Below, piece after piece: positions 15,601 through 29,300 of a stretch of DNA of 64,000 nt. Each line of letters opens with the position of its first letter. Within the stretch, counting starts at the first letter, position 1. A program made the translations under genes and the position numbers. The stretch lies in contig NC_064036.1 in assembly GCF_932526225.1 (NCBI RefSeq), positions 7,943,519 to 8,007,518 of the forward strand, read 5' to 3'. The notes under the pieces were generated by a model. That model searched no databases and was not told the origin of the DNA. It saw only the letters and a list, made by a program, of their open reading frames with translations. The stretch comes from Nematostella vectensis (taxonomy: Eukaryota; Cnidaria; Anthozoa; Actiniaria; Edwardsiidae).

Positions 15601-17389
15601 TTCTTTCTTTGCCCTTTTTTCAGGCATAAAATATTCTCTGAATTTAAGTGAATTATGATACTTATTCTTTAGAAAAACAACAAATGCAATTAAAAGGGCT
15701 TATGCAAAACCAACGCAGGCAGCGCGTCAAACACCCATTTCACTTTTTGGATTTTGTTTTCATATCCTCCTACCTGCTTCAAGCAATGAATGAAAATCTC
15801 CGAGGAGGGCACCAGCCAGCAGCAGCTGGAACAGTTGAACAGGAAACGGAGTGGTTGCCCGGGAGCAACAGATAAATCAGCAATTGAAATAAACCAACTG
15901 CAACACACACGTGGTGAATGTTGAATTATAATATTGATCCCAGAGTCTTCTGGGTAATTTTCAAAACGAGGGTGTTGAGAGGTGCCAAAAGGAACTGTGG
16001 GATTTCTGTTCGATTTGAGGTTTTGACCAAGAGGGGGAGGGTAAAGCGAATATCAGCCCTGAAACCCAGGGAACATTATATACACACTTAATCCATGAAG
16101 GACGCACACCCCTTCCCTGCTAGCAGGGGCCTTATTTCTTTTGTATCTAGCTTGGCTGTGTATTTACAATACAAAACAATAATAGAATAGAATACAATAT
16201 ACTTTTAATATGTATGTACCACAAAAAGAAATAACAATAACAATAATAATAATACTTTCATACAACACAGGTACCGGTTGTCTAGAAATTACAGAGATAA
16301 TCCAGCTAGCAGACAACCAAAATTAAATAATTTAAAAGATTTAGTAGTCAGAAGAGGCATAAGTACGAAGAAAATAGAAAAGCAAAAAGGAAAAAAATAT
16401 ATTTTATGAGACAAAGCCCGCCAGAGAAGGATTCATGCTTTTGAAGATACCAGATGTTATATAAATTATAGTAATTCTTCAAGTGTTGGGCAGAACCTGG
16501 CAGAATACAATAGAGTCATGATTCAGCTTTATTGTTTTTATGACGTACATAGTATGTATGTGGAAACATAACACTTTGTAGCTAAGGAAAAAATAATACA
16601 GCTTTATTGTTTTTGTTCCAGTTTCGATTTTGCAGCAAAACCGAGATTTTGAAAAAGAATTTGTAGCTTCTTATTTTCAACAGAAACACGCGATTTATAT
16701 ATGTAAAGGCCTAATGAGCGTTTCAGTTTGACGACGGAGGGAGGGGTAAGTGGGATTGTATTGTGGGTAAAAGTATGCAATAGAGATGGAAGAGCCTTTC
16801 CCTGTAATTTTTCAGTATTCGGGTGTTTCAGAGCTTTGTAAATCTCAAAATGCTTCCAGGATTGTATGTCTCTGAAACATTTAGAGCAATTTTCTACCCA
16901 AAATATATGCCGGTCCCAATATTCAAAGATTTGCCGGGCGTACCTTGTTCTTTGTTTTGTTTGTTTGGACTGCTTCTTCATTAATTATAAGAGTAGGATG
17001 AGGTGGTAGGAAACAGTAGCAGAACAAAGTAAAAATTATATATTTTGTAAAATTTGAAGACTAAAGTTCCAAATGGAACTTGCGGAAGATAAATTTTCAA
17101 ACAAAAAAAAAAAAAACATTTGTTAGCCCACCCGTAGCTTTGTAAACAATTCGTCTCTGCCCTATTCAGTCTTCAAGTAAGGTGAACAAACTATCTACAA
17201 ATACAAAGCAAATTACAATTAACCATATCTAGTTTTGTTTGGACGATACACCTTCTTTATCATAGCTTTTGTTGCTAGAAGTATGTACTCAGGTGGAAAG
17301 ATGTGTAATTCGAGAGATTCATGTTTGCTCTCGATGAGGGTAAAAAGGCCGAGTCTTGAGGGGTTCATCACTCATCGATTGCCGTGACC
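12610..17389. other. intergenic region, no gene seen
   Basis: AT-rich sequence between Smad6/7 and the astacin gene. Open frames up to 125 codons occur (for example 16604-16981 on -) but none has recognisable motifs or splice-consistent neighbours. A simple-sequence patch rich in AATAGAAT/AACAATAAT lies near 16160-16260. Confidence 0.6.
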
Positions 17390-20300
17390 ATGGTGAGACT
17401 AGTAGTGATTCTCTTTCTCGCGATTGGGGCCTTTGCTGCCAATGAAGGTAACGTAAACCCGGGGGGGCTTTCCGAGAAGGGGGGGCTATTAACACCCCCA
17501 ATGCCTTATTGGCCGCCAAAAAGCAGCGTTTCTTTTTACGAAGCCATCCATTTTATTTTGCAATTTTTTGTGCTATCTGATGTCTGCCAGATCCCCGGCA
17601 AATTACAAAGTCTTGGTCGTGCGGGGTAAGGTTGTCTTATCGAAGGTGGTTACTCATAATGTATTAACCAAGAAGAAAGGTTGAAATTTGGGGGGTGGGG
17701 GGGGGGTGGTTATAAATATCCTACAAATGTGGTCCTTTTCCAAAAACTAAACCATAAACTAAAAACTAAACCGGAGATTGCTGTACTTAAACTGTTAATA
17801 TTATGTATACTTTTGTAGAGATTACGTTTTTGTCGAACTTCGATAACAATAAAGACAATGATCTCACAGACTTTTCATTTATGATTCACGGCTTCGATAA
17901 AAATATGTTCAAATAGGGTCAAACGCAAAATGATGTATTTTCTACAGTTTTGTTTTTGTATGTTTAAGACCATTCTCGAGGGGGGAAGTTTTGCTTAAGA
18001 AATCCCCTACTAATAAGTAAGCCCTCAAATCGCGAAATTGAAGTCGCGCCAAATAGTCCAATTCCTTTTTCGCGAGATTAAGTGTCCGCGAAATATAGTA
18101 CCAATAAGGTATGTTTTTTTTTTTCAGAGAATGACGGCCTGTTTGAAGGGGATATAGTATTGACAGATGAACAGAAAACTCAGTTGAACTCCAGAGCTGC
18201 CATTAAGACAAATCATTGGACAAATGGCGTAGTTCCTTACGAGCTGGACCCGTCTATATGTAAGTACTAGATCTTAATTCCTTTTTCTATACGTTAGCCT
18301 TTTGCAGCTTAATTTATGAGATGAACACAGGAGTGTCAGTTAAAAGAATGGTAGGATAAACCAAGCCCGTACCAGCAATGTTTTACATTGTCCAGCCTTC
18401 GGAACTACTTCCAAAAAATCTAATACAGTGCCTTAGATTTCATTTTGTGAAAAAAATTAGTGGAAAATCGCCGCCTAGAGAGGAAAGTCAATCCCATTTT
18501 AAAGTAAAGACACGATCACAAGTACAGTATTTGCATCTGTTAAGCCCCGTGCAAACAGCCTAAATATCGGCCAACACGGCGCAAACAAAGGTGCGAACTA
18601 CATATTTCCCTCTCATCATTATCCCTTAACACACATCAGTAGCTGAGGCTGTTTGAACGAGTCTGCCGTCTTTGCTCTTTTTCAGCCAGCTCAAGTTACG
18701 CTGTAAGTGTGATCAACAGCGCAATCGCCGAGTACAACCAGAAGACATGCATCCGCTTTCGACCGAGAGTACCCAGCGATAAATATGGACTGAAAATCTT
18801 CAAGGGTGGTGGGTGAGTTGTCGCGACTTTTCAAATTAAGGATTGTGGACACATGGACAATTGATTGATCCCATAAACCCTTTTCCACGCCCTACTTCCT
18901 CCGAACTAAAGTTGCTAAAATCTAGCTAAAAACCATGAAACTTTCGAAATATGTTTCATATTGTCCCCGTAGCGGATCTAGGGGGAGGGTTTAGGTTTAA
19001 ATCCAATTTGGGCTGCTAGAAAGCCATATAAAAAAAAATGACCCCCTCCCCCTTTGTCACCGAGCCAAACCCCCCACTTAGCTAAAATCTAGGTCCGCCC
19101 CTGTGTCCCCCCCTCAAGGGAGCCTGGATGCCTTTTGCTCTCTATTTTCCCTATATTTTGCCGGTTCTCTCTAGCGTTAATCGCAAAGGTCCATTTGTTG
19201 TCATAACGTCCCAAAACGCCTAAAAATACTACTGTAAAGTTTTCTTTGTGAGGAAACTGAATAAAGTTGCCATTTGTTTTTCTGCTTGGAGGTGTTGGTC
19301 CTATGTCGGAATGTCAATGCCGACGCAGCAACTTTCCCTCGCTGGAGGATGCTGGAGTAAAGGAATCGTCATCCATGAGTTTGGTAAGCTTCATATGCAT
19401 CCATAAATTAGTCGACCCGTATGCCACCGTCTTGGTTTTGCTTTTTTTCGGAGCTTTATTGCATTCGAGTAACTAGATGCGTCTTTTCTGGAAAGGAATA
19501 ACTCCCCAATCTTCCCTCCTTCCGGCCTCATCCACTTAGTCCATGCTATTGGTTTCTACTAGTACATTAAGATATCTTTTTGCGCTAGTAGCACAAGATC
19601 TTGGTTTCTACTCCGATAGAGAACATAGTACATTTGAAGTCTTACATTTCTTTTATGTGCCATCAGCCCACGCCCTTGGTTTCTACCACGAGCAGTCTCG
19701 CCCCGACAGAGATCAGTTCGTCGAGATCAAAACAGAAAACATCAGAGACGGTAGGTGGTTCTAAATGAAGGAAAGTTAAAAAAGAAACGAAAATAGACTT
19801 CAGTAGTGTGCGTAGCAAGCCAAAAGGGTTGCCGGGAAAAAGGAGACGAGACGAGGCGCGCTCTAGGTAAGATGAGGGTGAGTTTGCTTTCCCTATCCAT
19901 TCGCTTCATCTTTCTCATTTTCACCAGCACTTAGCGCTTGCAACGCAGGCGAGGGATACAGCAGAGGTTTGGTTTGTTAAGGAAACTGGGCTAAATATAG
20001 GGAGGCCCAAGGAATAGGTCAGATTACAACCCAACTGGCACGCCCTTAACTAATATCACCACCAGAACTGGTGGTATTCATACCGATTTTTCTCTACCCG
20101 GTTTGCAGGCGTGGCATCAAACTTTAAAAAACACAGCTTTAATTACGTCACCACACATGGCACCCCTTACGACTATGGCAGCGTGATGCATTATGGGGCG
20201 TATGCATTCAGCAAGAATGGCAAACCAACGATCGTAGCCAAGCAACCCGGGGTAAGTGGCGTCATGATAACACCCCACATGACTTTGTCTTGACTTCAGA

Positions 20301-23300
20301 ATTCTTATGGTAATCAACATTCCGCGTTGCCATCTAAGCAGAGTTACGCTAGTGTGCTGGCTTATACTAACAGGACATATCATATCGTTTATTGTACCAG
20401 CTCGGCCAATTCTATCATGAATTTGCATGTTATGTCTGGAATTTTTATTTCTCTCATCTTTCCGAAATTTGTTTTCACATATTTTTGTTGGCCACCATCA
20501 GAAGGCCTGGTCACTGACGTTTAGATTACCACAGATTCTCCGCACCTCATCCCCGGCTCATTTAGACAAACGGCAGCCATTGATCGTTTATTTTTAGGTG
20601 ATACTGGGGCAGAGACGAGGGCTAAGCGACATCGACACAAAGCAAATAAACATACACTACAGATGTGGGACGGGTAAGCTCGCCTTGGTCTAGTGTTGTG
20701 TCTATGGTTATAGACTATATAGAGACTCTATAGAGTCGATGTTTGTTTATATTTCTCTTTGTCTTTCAGCTACACCTCCACCAACACCCCCACCAACCCC
20801 CCCACCAACTACTCTCCCCCCAACAACACAGCCACCACCTCAGCCAACCGGAGGTAGGTAGTCTGCCATAAAAAAGCTTCATGGAAACAAATAGATTTGA
20901 CCAACTCCAACACCCCCCCCCACTTCCACCAGCAACTGCGCTCCTCCAGTGATAACCTAAGCCGCTACCCCAGACAACCTGAAGTAGGTAATCTAGTAGG
21001 ATTGTCCTACTACAGCGCCCCCTCACCCCACCCACTCCCACCACCACGGCATAGCATTCTGCCATCTATGTCTATGAGTAAGTCTAGTCCAAGATTTATG
21101 GACAGTCTTCTCATCAGTGTCCAGTTAACACCTTTTAAATCTCAACACTCAACCATTGTCACAACGTTTAGTGTATACCAGGATGACGAAGGACAAGGAG
21201 TAAAGAATTCATCGGTTTCTTCTTGCAGATTTAAAGTGCAACTTTGATTCTGATCTATGTGGATTTTTGCAATTGTCCGGGGATAATTTTGATTGGGTAA
21301 AGCGAAGCGGAAGTACCCCATCCGGGGAAACTGGGCCTACCAGTGATCACACTTCCGGTTCCGGTAAGGGACTTAAATACCGTAGTTAGCACCTTCCCTA
21401 ATAAGCGCCTCATCTTCCTCGCCTCAACGTGTTTTACTGAAGACGAGGGGGGACTTTACGGTTAATGGAGAAGTAATGATAACTGATGGAACTACCTGAC
21501 ACATTTTATCACCATAATCTTGTTTGCTATCGTTTTTGGGAGGACGTTACACAATGTCAATGTAAAAAACATTTTTTATTTACACGTTAAACGGGTTTTG
21601 AAATAAGCGTCTCCCTGTGAAAGTGCCTCCCCTTAACAAGCGCCTCGCCGTGAACACGAAAAATTAAATGGCAATAATTCGAGCAATTATGGTACAGTTA
21701 GATAGTAACAAAGTTATTTAAACTTGATTTTCGACATCTCTCTAGGCTCCTACATGTACATTGAGGCCTCAGAAAAAGGTAAAGACACCAGGGCAAAGCT
21801 GGAGAGAAGCATCATCTTCAACGGGAGAAAGTGCATGTCTTTCTGGTACCACATGTACGGGTCAGGCATGGGAGAGCTCAACGTCTATGTGGCCGGGAAC
21901 AAAATTTTCTCTCGATCAGGGGATCAGGGAAATCAATGGAACAAGGCAGCGGTCCGGATCAACGTAAACGGAATGAGACCGGTAAGGCTAAATACCTGTT
22001 ATGGCTAAATACCCGATTAGACTATATAGCCGGTAAGGCCATGTAGGTGGTAAGGCTATATACCCGTTATGGCTACATACCCGGTAAGACTATATACCTG
22101 TTATGGCTATATAACCGATAAGACCATTAAGGTGGAAAGGCTATATACCCGTTATTGTTATATACCCGGTAAGACGATATACCCTGTAAGGCCATGTATG
22201 TGGTAGGGCTATATACCCGTTATTGCTAAATACCCGGTAAGTTCATGTAATTCGTAAGGCTATATGCCCGGCGAGTCCATGAGCCAGGCAAGGTTGTCTA
22301 TCTAATAAGGATATATACCCGGTAACGTGATATCCCAGGTCATACCGGGTAAGACTATTATAACGTGATGAGGCTAACATGCACGGCAAAACTAAGTCAG
22401 GTATTCAATCATGTATATGTTTAGCTCGCAACAGCGAAAGCTATATAAATAAAGCATATTACAAAATTGTAACAACGCTTTTATCTTTTTCTCTACGCCA
22501 AGGTTGTGATTGAAGGAGTCGTAGGAAAGGATTATAGGTCAGATGTGGCTATTGACGACTTCACGATCGAGGACTGCAGCGGTGGTGAGTAAACTAAGAG
22601 GAAACGTCATCGAGACTACAAGACGGCGACACAATAGACGGTAGTTTAACAACGACAAGACGATACAATAAACTGTAACTCAACAATGCATGGTAGTTTA
22701 ACAACAACAAGACGACGACTAAACAATGTTAAGACGTCGACACAGAAACGTTAAGACGTTGACAGAAACAACGATAAGACGACTACACAACAACGATAAG
22801 ACGAAGACACAACAACGATAAGACAAAGACACAACAACGATAAGACGTCGACACAACAACGATAAGACGACTACACAATTAACGGTAGTCCAACAACGAC
22901 AAGAGTTCGATGAGTTGCAAAAAGAGGAGAGTATCAACATATTGACCTGTCTCTCTGAATACTTACTGTGTTTGAACTGAACTTCTTATCTCATTTTGTA
23001 GGTGGAACTGTGCCCCCTGCACAAAGTAAGGAGTACATTATATCAATATCTTGTTTAACACGAATAAAATAATATCCATATGAAATTACCACTATTATTA
23101 ATAATCATTTCTAATGACAAACGGTTTAGAAACCTGCAACAGAATTGCCCAACACAATTCCATTCAGAAGCTGATATTTTTATTCGATCCTCGTAGGTTT
23201 TGAGTGCAACTTCGATAATGACTGCGGCTTTATCCAGCGCCCGATGCCCGAGGACAAATTTGACTGGACTCGAAGACAGGGAGCCACACCCTCCGGGGGC

Positions 23301-26300
23301 ACTGGACCAAACGGAGATCACACAAACGGGCAAGGTGAGAGCTACCATGAGTAAACTGCTATACTATCAGTAACCAGACGGAGATCACACAAACGGGCAA
23401 GAGCTACCATGAGTAAACTGCTATACTATCAGTAACCAGACGGAGATCACACAAACGGGCAAGGTGAGAGCTACCATGAGTAAACTGCTATACTATCAGT
23501 AACCAGACGGGGATCACACAAACGGGCAAGAGCTACCATAAGTAAACTGCTATACTATCAGTAACCAGACGGGGATCACTCAAACGGGCAAGAGCTACCA
23601 TGAGTAAACTGCTATACTATCAGTAACCAGACGGAGATCACACAAACGGGCAAGGTGAGAGCTACCATGAGTAAACTGCTATACTATCAGTAACCAGACG
23701 GAGATCACACAAACGGGCAAGAGCTGCCATGAGTAAACTGCTATACTATAATCAGTATTACCATCATCATGAATAGTTATCATGATTTAGAAGCCTCGCT
23801 AGAATAGACTTAATCACCGAATAGACATGAAATTAATGATAATCAACATCATATCACCATTAACATCATCTCTTCATTATTTGCGTCACCATGTCATCTT
23901 CGTCACCGCCATCATCATCATCATAATCATCGTCATCATCATCATATTGTCCATATCAAACATATTCCCCACGGATAGTGTCCTTCGTTCGCTGTGCCTT
24001 ATATGGTCATATATGCCCATATTTAGAAGTACTGGAGTTTCCCCTTTCGCGCTTCTCCAACAAACATGGCGACAAACACTGATTCCCTAAAGACTCGTAG
24101 TGGAAGAATTATAAAGAAACCGGATCGCTTGGTCAAATATTTAGACCATTCCTCAGTTGATACGTACGTGAAAGAAGAGAAAGAGGAAGAAGAAAAAGTC
24201 TGGGAGATAGAGAGAGTTTTAAACGTTGAGGGAGACTATGCCTTTGTGAAATGGAAAGGCTACAGCGATAGATATAATTCTACGGTTTCTCTTTCATTGA
24301 ATCCGCAGTTGTCATGCTATTTAGCCGTGAATGCTGGGAACCCCGACAGTAGTGAGGTAGCAAGAGAAAAGCTTCCCATTCTTTGCTCCGAGGATAAGGA
24401 ATTGTGGCTGATTCGACATGCACTGTTCGATGAGCTCCAATTTCGTACACCCGAGAATGACACGGGACTCATTCGGAGAGTACAAGTGAAAGTCCCACTT
24501 TCAAAGGGGGGTTTTTCCGCTTTGTTTGGTAAAGGGACATTTTCTTTTGCTACCTCACGAAAGCTGGATTTTTCAGGGACCCGTAATATTCGGTTCCCGT
24601 GCACTGCTGTCGAGTTTGGCACCGTTATTGGTACGGAGTTTATGGCTCGGCAACTGCCAGATTCGAGTACAATATGTGAAGTTGACTCATCTTCGAAGAT
24701 GTGGATATCATGAGGATACGAGCTAAGGATAAATTATGATCATAGTTCGTGTCCCCGTTGTACTTACATCTCTGAATATGGGTCAGAGGAAGAAAGGCCT
24801 AGTATGTGTCGACCGCTAGAGCGCAAGTATCCCCCGCTGAGCTTTTTGGAGATCAGCTTCGTACGGCGTAGACGGAATATGCTTCACAACTATGGCTCGG
24901 TAAGTTAAAATCTCTCTATATAAACTAATTGTTGACATCTGTTTCAACCGATTTCACTGTATTTCCAGTCGAAAATAAAGAGGGGGAATTTAGATCCAGG
25001 GAATGATACAGATTGTTTTGATGGTTTTAATGCCTTTATATAATAATGTGGGTACAAATAGTTATACAAGTTATAAATAGTGATATTTACAACAGTAATA
25101 AATAGCACCAAAAATATAATAAATAAATAAATACATTTTTTCTTTGTCTTCACTGCTTTTGATATTTTCTCTTGACCCTTTCCAAATTATTTTCCCTACT
25201 GAACAGTTTTCTGTTTTCCCTCTCCATGATCTATAGAGATAAAAATACACAGTTGTAGCAAGCGATTAGTCTAGATAACATGACGTTTTTTTCACTTGGA
25301 ATTACCTGTACAGTGTAGTTGCTATTTTTCCCCCCTTTCTGGCTACCCCTGTGGAATGTCTTGTTCTGCATGTGGTTTTTCTTTTCCACTGTCTGGCAAT
25401 TGAACTGGTGGATCGTGCCATGAATCTCCAAAAATTGGGGGACATGATAAACAAGAACTGTAGAGAAAAAAATGCATAAAATTACTTGGTCTCGGAGATC
25501 CCAAGTCAATTAAGGAATCTCATTTTAATCTTACCATGTATATATGGAATTACATCCTGTGGAGAGATAAAAGAAAGCACAATTAAAATAATATATCTAC
25601 TTGTTATTTTTTCAGTGACATATGATCAAATGAGGCTTGTGTCCTGCCAGTTCAACTAACCACAGGGATGTAGAATTACCTCATCAAATGTGGCCTTTCT
25701 AAATTTGGTTCCCCATTGGCGGGCCTTTTCTTGAAAAGCATCTGCTCGAAGATATGCTTCATCTCCAGGATTTGCCCCAAGAGCATCAGTGAGGACCATC
25801 AAACTTTTCCACACTTGTGTCAGCTCTGATATGCTAAGAACTGTTTTCTCACAAGTGGGAGTGGACGATGGCTACAAAACACAAAGCAATTGTTAAATTA
25901 GCTTTATACACAGTAGTATCCTGGGTGTGCTGGTCTTTTTTATAATGAAAATAAAAATCATACCTCAAACACTATGTTGTTGCGGTCAAGATGATCCTTG
26001 AGTGTGGCACGTAGGAAGTCCTTGGTGCCTGTCGACCTCAGATGGAACTTCCTACATTCCTCCACTAGCTGGGCTTTGGTCAGACAGTCAAGGCTGGTGA
26101 TGGACTTGTTCTCCATGTCTCCTAGGAAGGCATGGATATCAAGCCCCCTAATGATAGTTTCCAAATCATCACCTTTATAAGGAAAAGAGGATTCAAAGAA
26201 AATAAATAACGAAACTTTATAGTAATTTCATATTAGTTTCAGTTATTATAACAGTCTTTTCTATTAGTCAGTTATTTACTTACAATCCAAAGAGCTCCAC

Positions 26301-29300
26301 TTGGTTGTGGTTTTGCCACTGTCATCCTGGACATCATAGAAACAAAACCTCACACCTGCAAATACAATATGGCAAGAAAACAAAATGATTATCACCATAA
26401 GACATCCCCTATACCCATTTACCCTATACATGAAATTTTTATTTACCCAAAGCTTCTATTGCTTCTTCCATGGCTTTTTTAACATTCTGCTCTATAGCCC
26501 AGCAAGCAACCTAGAAGTTTAATATATACCAGGAACTTTTTTAAAAAATGGCTCAATGGAGATTTGAATTTGTTAAATAAGCATAATTTTACCTGGTTGA
26601 GAAGTTTTCCCATGATCCTCAATTTGAGGTGCAGGGTGTCGGGTATGACCTTGGTAAATTCAATGTCCACGAGAGGTAAACATTGAACTCCCTTGGCATT
26701 TGGACACCCAACACGTGCACGGCACTGGTTTAAGGTTCTGGTTATGGGCCATTGTGGGACTGAAATTTTTATCAAATTTATCTAGTTATTTATAATATAG
26801 CTGACAATGGAATAATTCATAAAAACAAAAATCATTTAATTCATTACATAACATTCATTATATAAGTAACAAAATTAAAAAACTTACTAGAAAAGTCTCT
26901 GATCATCCTTTTGCTGCATTCGCACCAAATGCAGAAGTACAAGGCACAGGGACTATTAATTCCGAGAATACACGCCATGAACTTCCAGTCAGCACACATC
27001 ACCCTTAAAAAAGGGATAAAAGTTACATATGTCCTGTTTAATGCCAGATCATAAGATTATTGGTTGCAAAAAAAATGAAACCTACCAATCAATAGTGTAT
27101 TCAAGGCCATTAACAAGAATGCCAGTTCTCCCTAGGGCCTTCATCTCATCAAAAACCCCTCTCAAGGTCGCCTTTAGGATGTCATATGACTCCTTGCCTA
27201 TAATAAAAAGTGTTCACAGATATATGGCTTTAGTTGACTATATCATTAGGAAGATTTGTTCTCGCTTACAGCTGCAATAAATTAGCTGCAACCAACTCAC
27301 CATCATATATAGATATACAGTATTCCCTTTCTGGGCTTCTTTTAACAGAGTTTTCTGCTGGAAAGCAGAAGGTTGTCATAACACTCCCGAGTTTTTTGGT
27401 GGTTTTTCTACCATCACCAGAAAACCGAAGGGTTATAACATTGCCCCCTGCATTTCCAATGACATCTGAACTATAACTTAGAATGTCCTTGATGGATCTT
27501 GAACATCCTTTTGCATTCTGAAAGGAGAAACTTTGTTTAATGAATTATTGGGTTTGTACAGTATTTGCTTGTTTTAAAGGATGCAAAATGTGCTGTGCAC
27601 AAAGCAAATCAGAATTAAGACTATCAACAGACTAACCCCTTCAAATTCTGTAATAGGAATGATTGCATTTTGAGCTTTTCTCTCTTTCTGTATCCCATAC
27701 AGTGATGGCAAGCTGGACCCAGCTACCATCTTTAGCTCATGGTATGCTGAGTCAGAAACATCACCATCATCTTTGGCCTGAGATTATAAAAATAATCTAA
27801 ATATAGAAAAAATAAGAAACCTACAGTACTGTACATGTACTTCTATAATACCTACCTTGAGAGCTCTTTGGATCTTTTTATGGTCAATCTCCTCAGGCTC
27901 AACCCTCTCATTGAAATGTAGGGCAAAACTGACCATACCAACTTCAAGTTGAACCTAGAGATAAGGAAACATTGAAATGTAGGGCAAAACTGACCAACTT
28001 CAAGTTGAACCTAGAGATAAGGAAACATTTTATGATAAACAAATGCCATTATAACAGAATTGGTAAATTTAGGTTGTTTCCATGTGTACAAAAATTCTAA
28101 ACAAACCTCAACAACTTTCCAATCTGTTGGAAGCTTCTCAAATTGCTTCTCAAGCCATTTTTTAATCTCTGACTTTTTGTGAAATTGAGCTTTTGGCTCA
28201 AGGTCACAAAAAGGCTTTCTCGGCTGAAGAAAGGGCTTTTTTTCCTTGCCTAGCTCCTTTCTCATGCCATCTCTCTCTTTGACAACATCAGCGAGTCGAT
28301 GTTTTAGCTCTGACAGCTGATTCTCGAGCTCTTCGATTCTAGAGTCCCGAGAATCACACAGCCCGATTTCACGGACTTGAGGTAGCATGTAAGCCAATCT
28401 TTGTTTTTTCAATGGAGGACCTTGTGAAAAATTTGTCAAATACCCTTGCACCATCATTTTAGTAGATATCTATCATGAACAAGCAAACGAGACGACTAAA
28501 CTTTTGAACCTCTTCCCGCCTAAGTTTACCGAGATTCTGCAAGATGATCCCCAAAAAACAACCCGTGAAGATTATCTAGATAAGAATTGCGCCAAAATTA
28601 TACAAACAAAAAACGGAAATATTAGAAAGGAATACTTAGCTTCTCGTCCTTCGGGTGTTTCTGTACTCTTCAGCATCAGGATCACACAAGGACGTAGTCG
28701 ATTAAAATACCTACGAGGGCTTTTTTCCACAAGTTAGGCTGGCAGAAGAAAGATCTAGCCCCTACAGGGGTATTTCATGAGAAAAATAGGTATTTTTCGC
28801 TTCTATAAGCAGAAATCTCAGGTTAAATAGCCCTGTTTTCCAAAAATAATCGCTCTTCGTCCGCCATCTTGGATAGCTCAGAGAAAACCCATTTGTAATT
28901 TGCCAGGTTACACAGCTCCTAGTCTCAGTCTCTAAAAAAGCGGCCGAGCGAGTTTGAATAACACCAAAAGTTTGATATGATTATTATCACCATCATCATC
29001 ATCACCACCACCACCACCATCATCATCACCACCATCATCATCATCATCATCATCGTCGTCGTCGTCGTCATCGTCATTATCGTCGCTACCACCACCACAA
29101 TAATTATCTCTATCATCATCGTCACCGCAATTTCAAAAATCTCTATTTATGGCCACTATCACGCTACATGAACTTCTAAAAATTGCGTTGTGAGCTCACA
29201 TCCCTCCAATCTCTGCCCCAGGATACTACATGTACATGGAGGCGTCCAATCCCCGCAAACAAGGCGAGAATGCCATAATGGACAAGACCATCACCTTTGG

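Larger units (their letters stand above)
23952..28979. mobile_element. candidate 5-kb transposon nested in the protease-gene intron
   Basis: The chromodomain ORF and the DDE transposase-like gene sit tail to tail in one intron, between two (ATC)n arrays on the same strand (about 23880-23946 and 28980-29110). A 10-bp inverted repeat, CATATCAAAC at 23952-23961 and GTTTGATATG at 28970-28979, brackets the block. This would suit insertion into a pre-existing (ATC)n tract. However, the inverted repeat is short, I see no target duplication, and a host-gene nest is equally possible. Confidence 0.35.

Noticed and set aside
28925-29171. Poly-Ile / poly-Met open frames
   Set aside because: Simple (ATC)n microsatellite translated in both directions.
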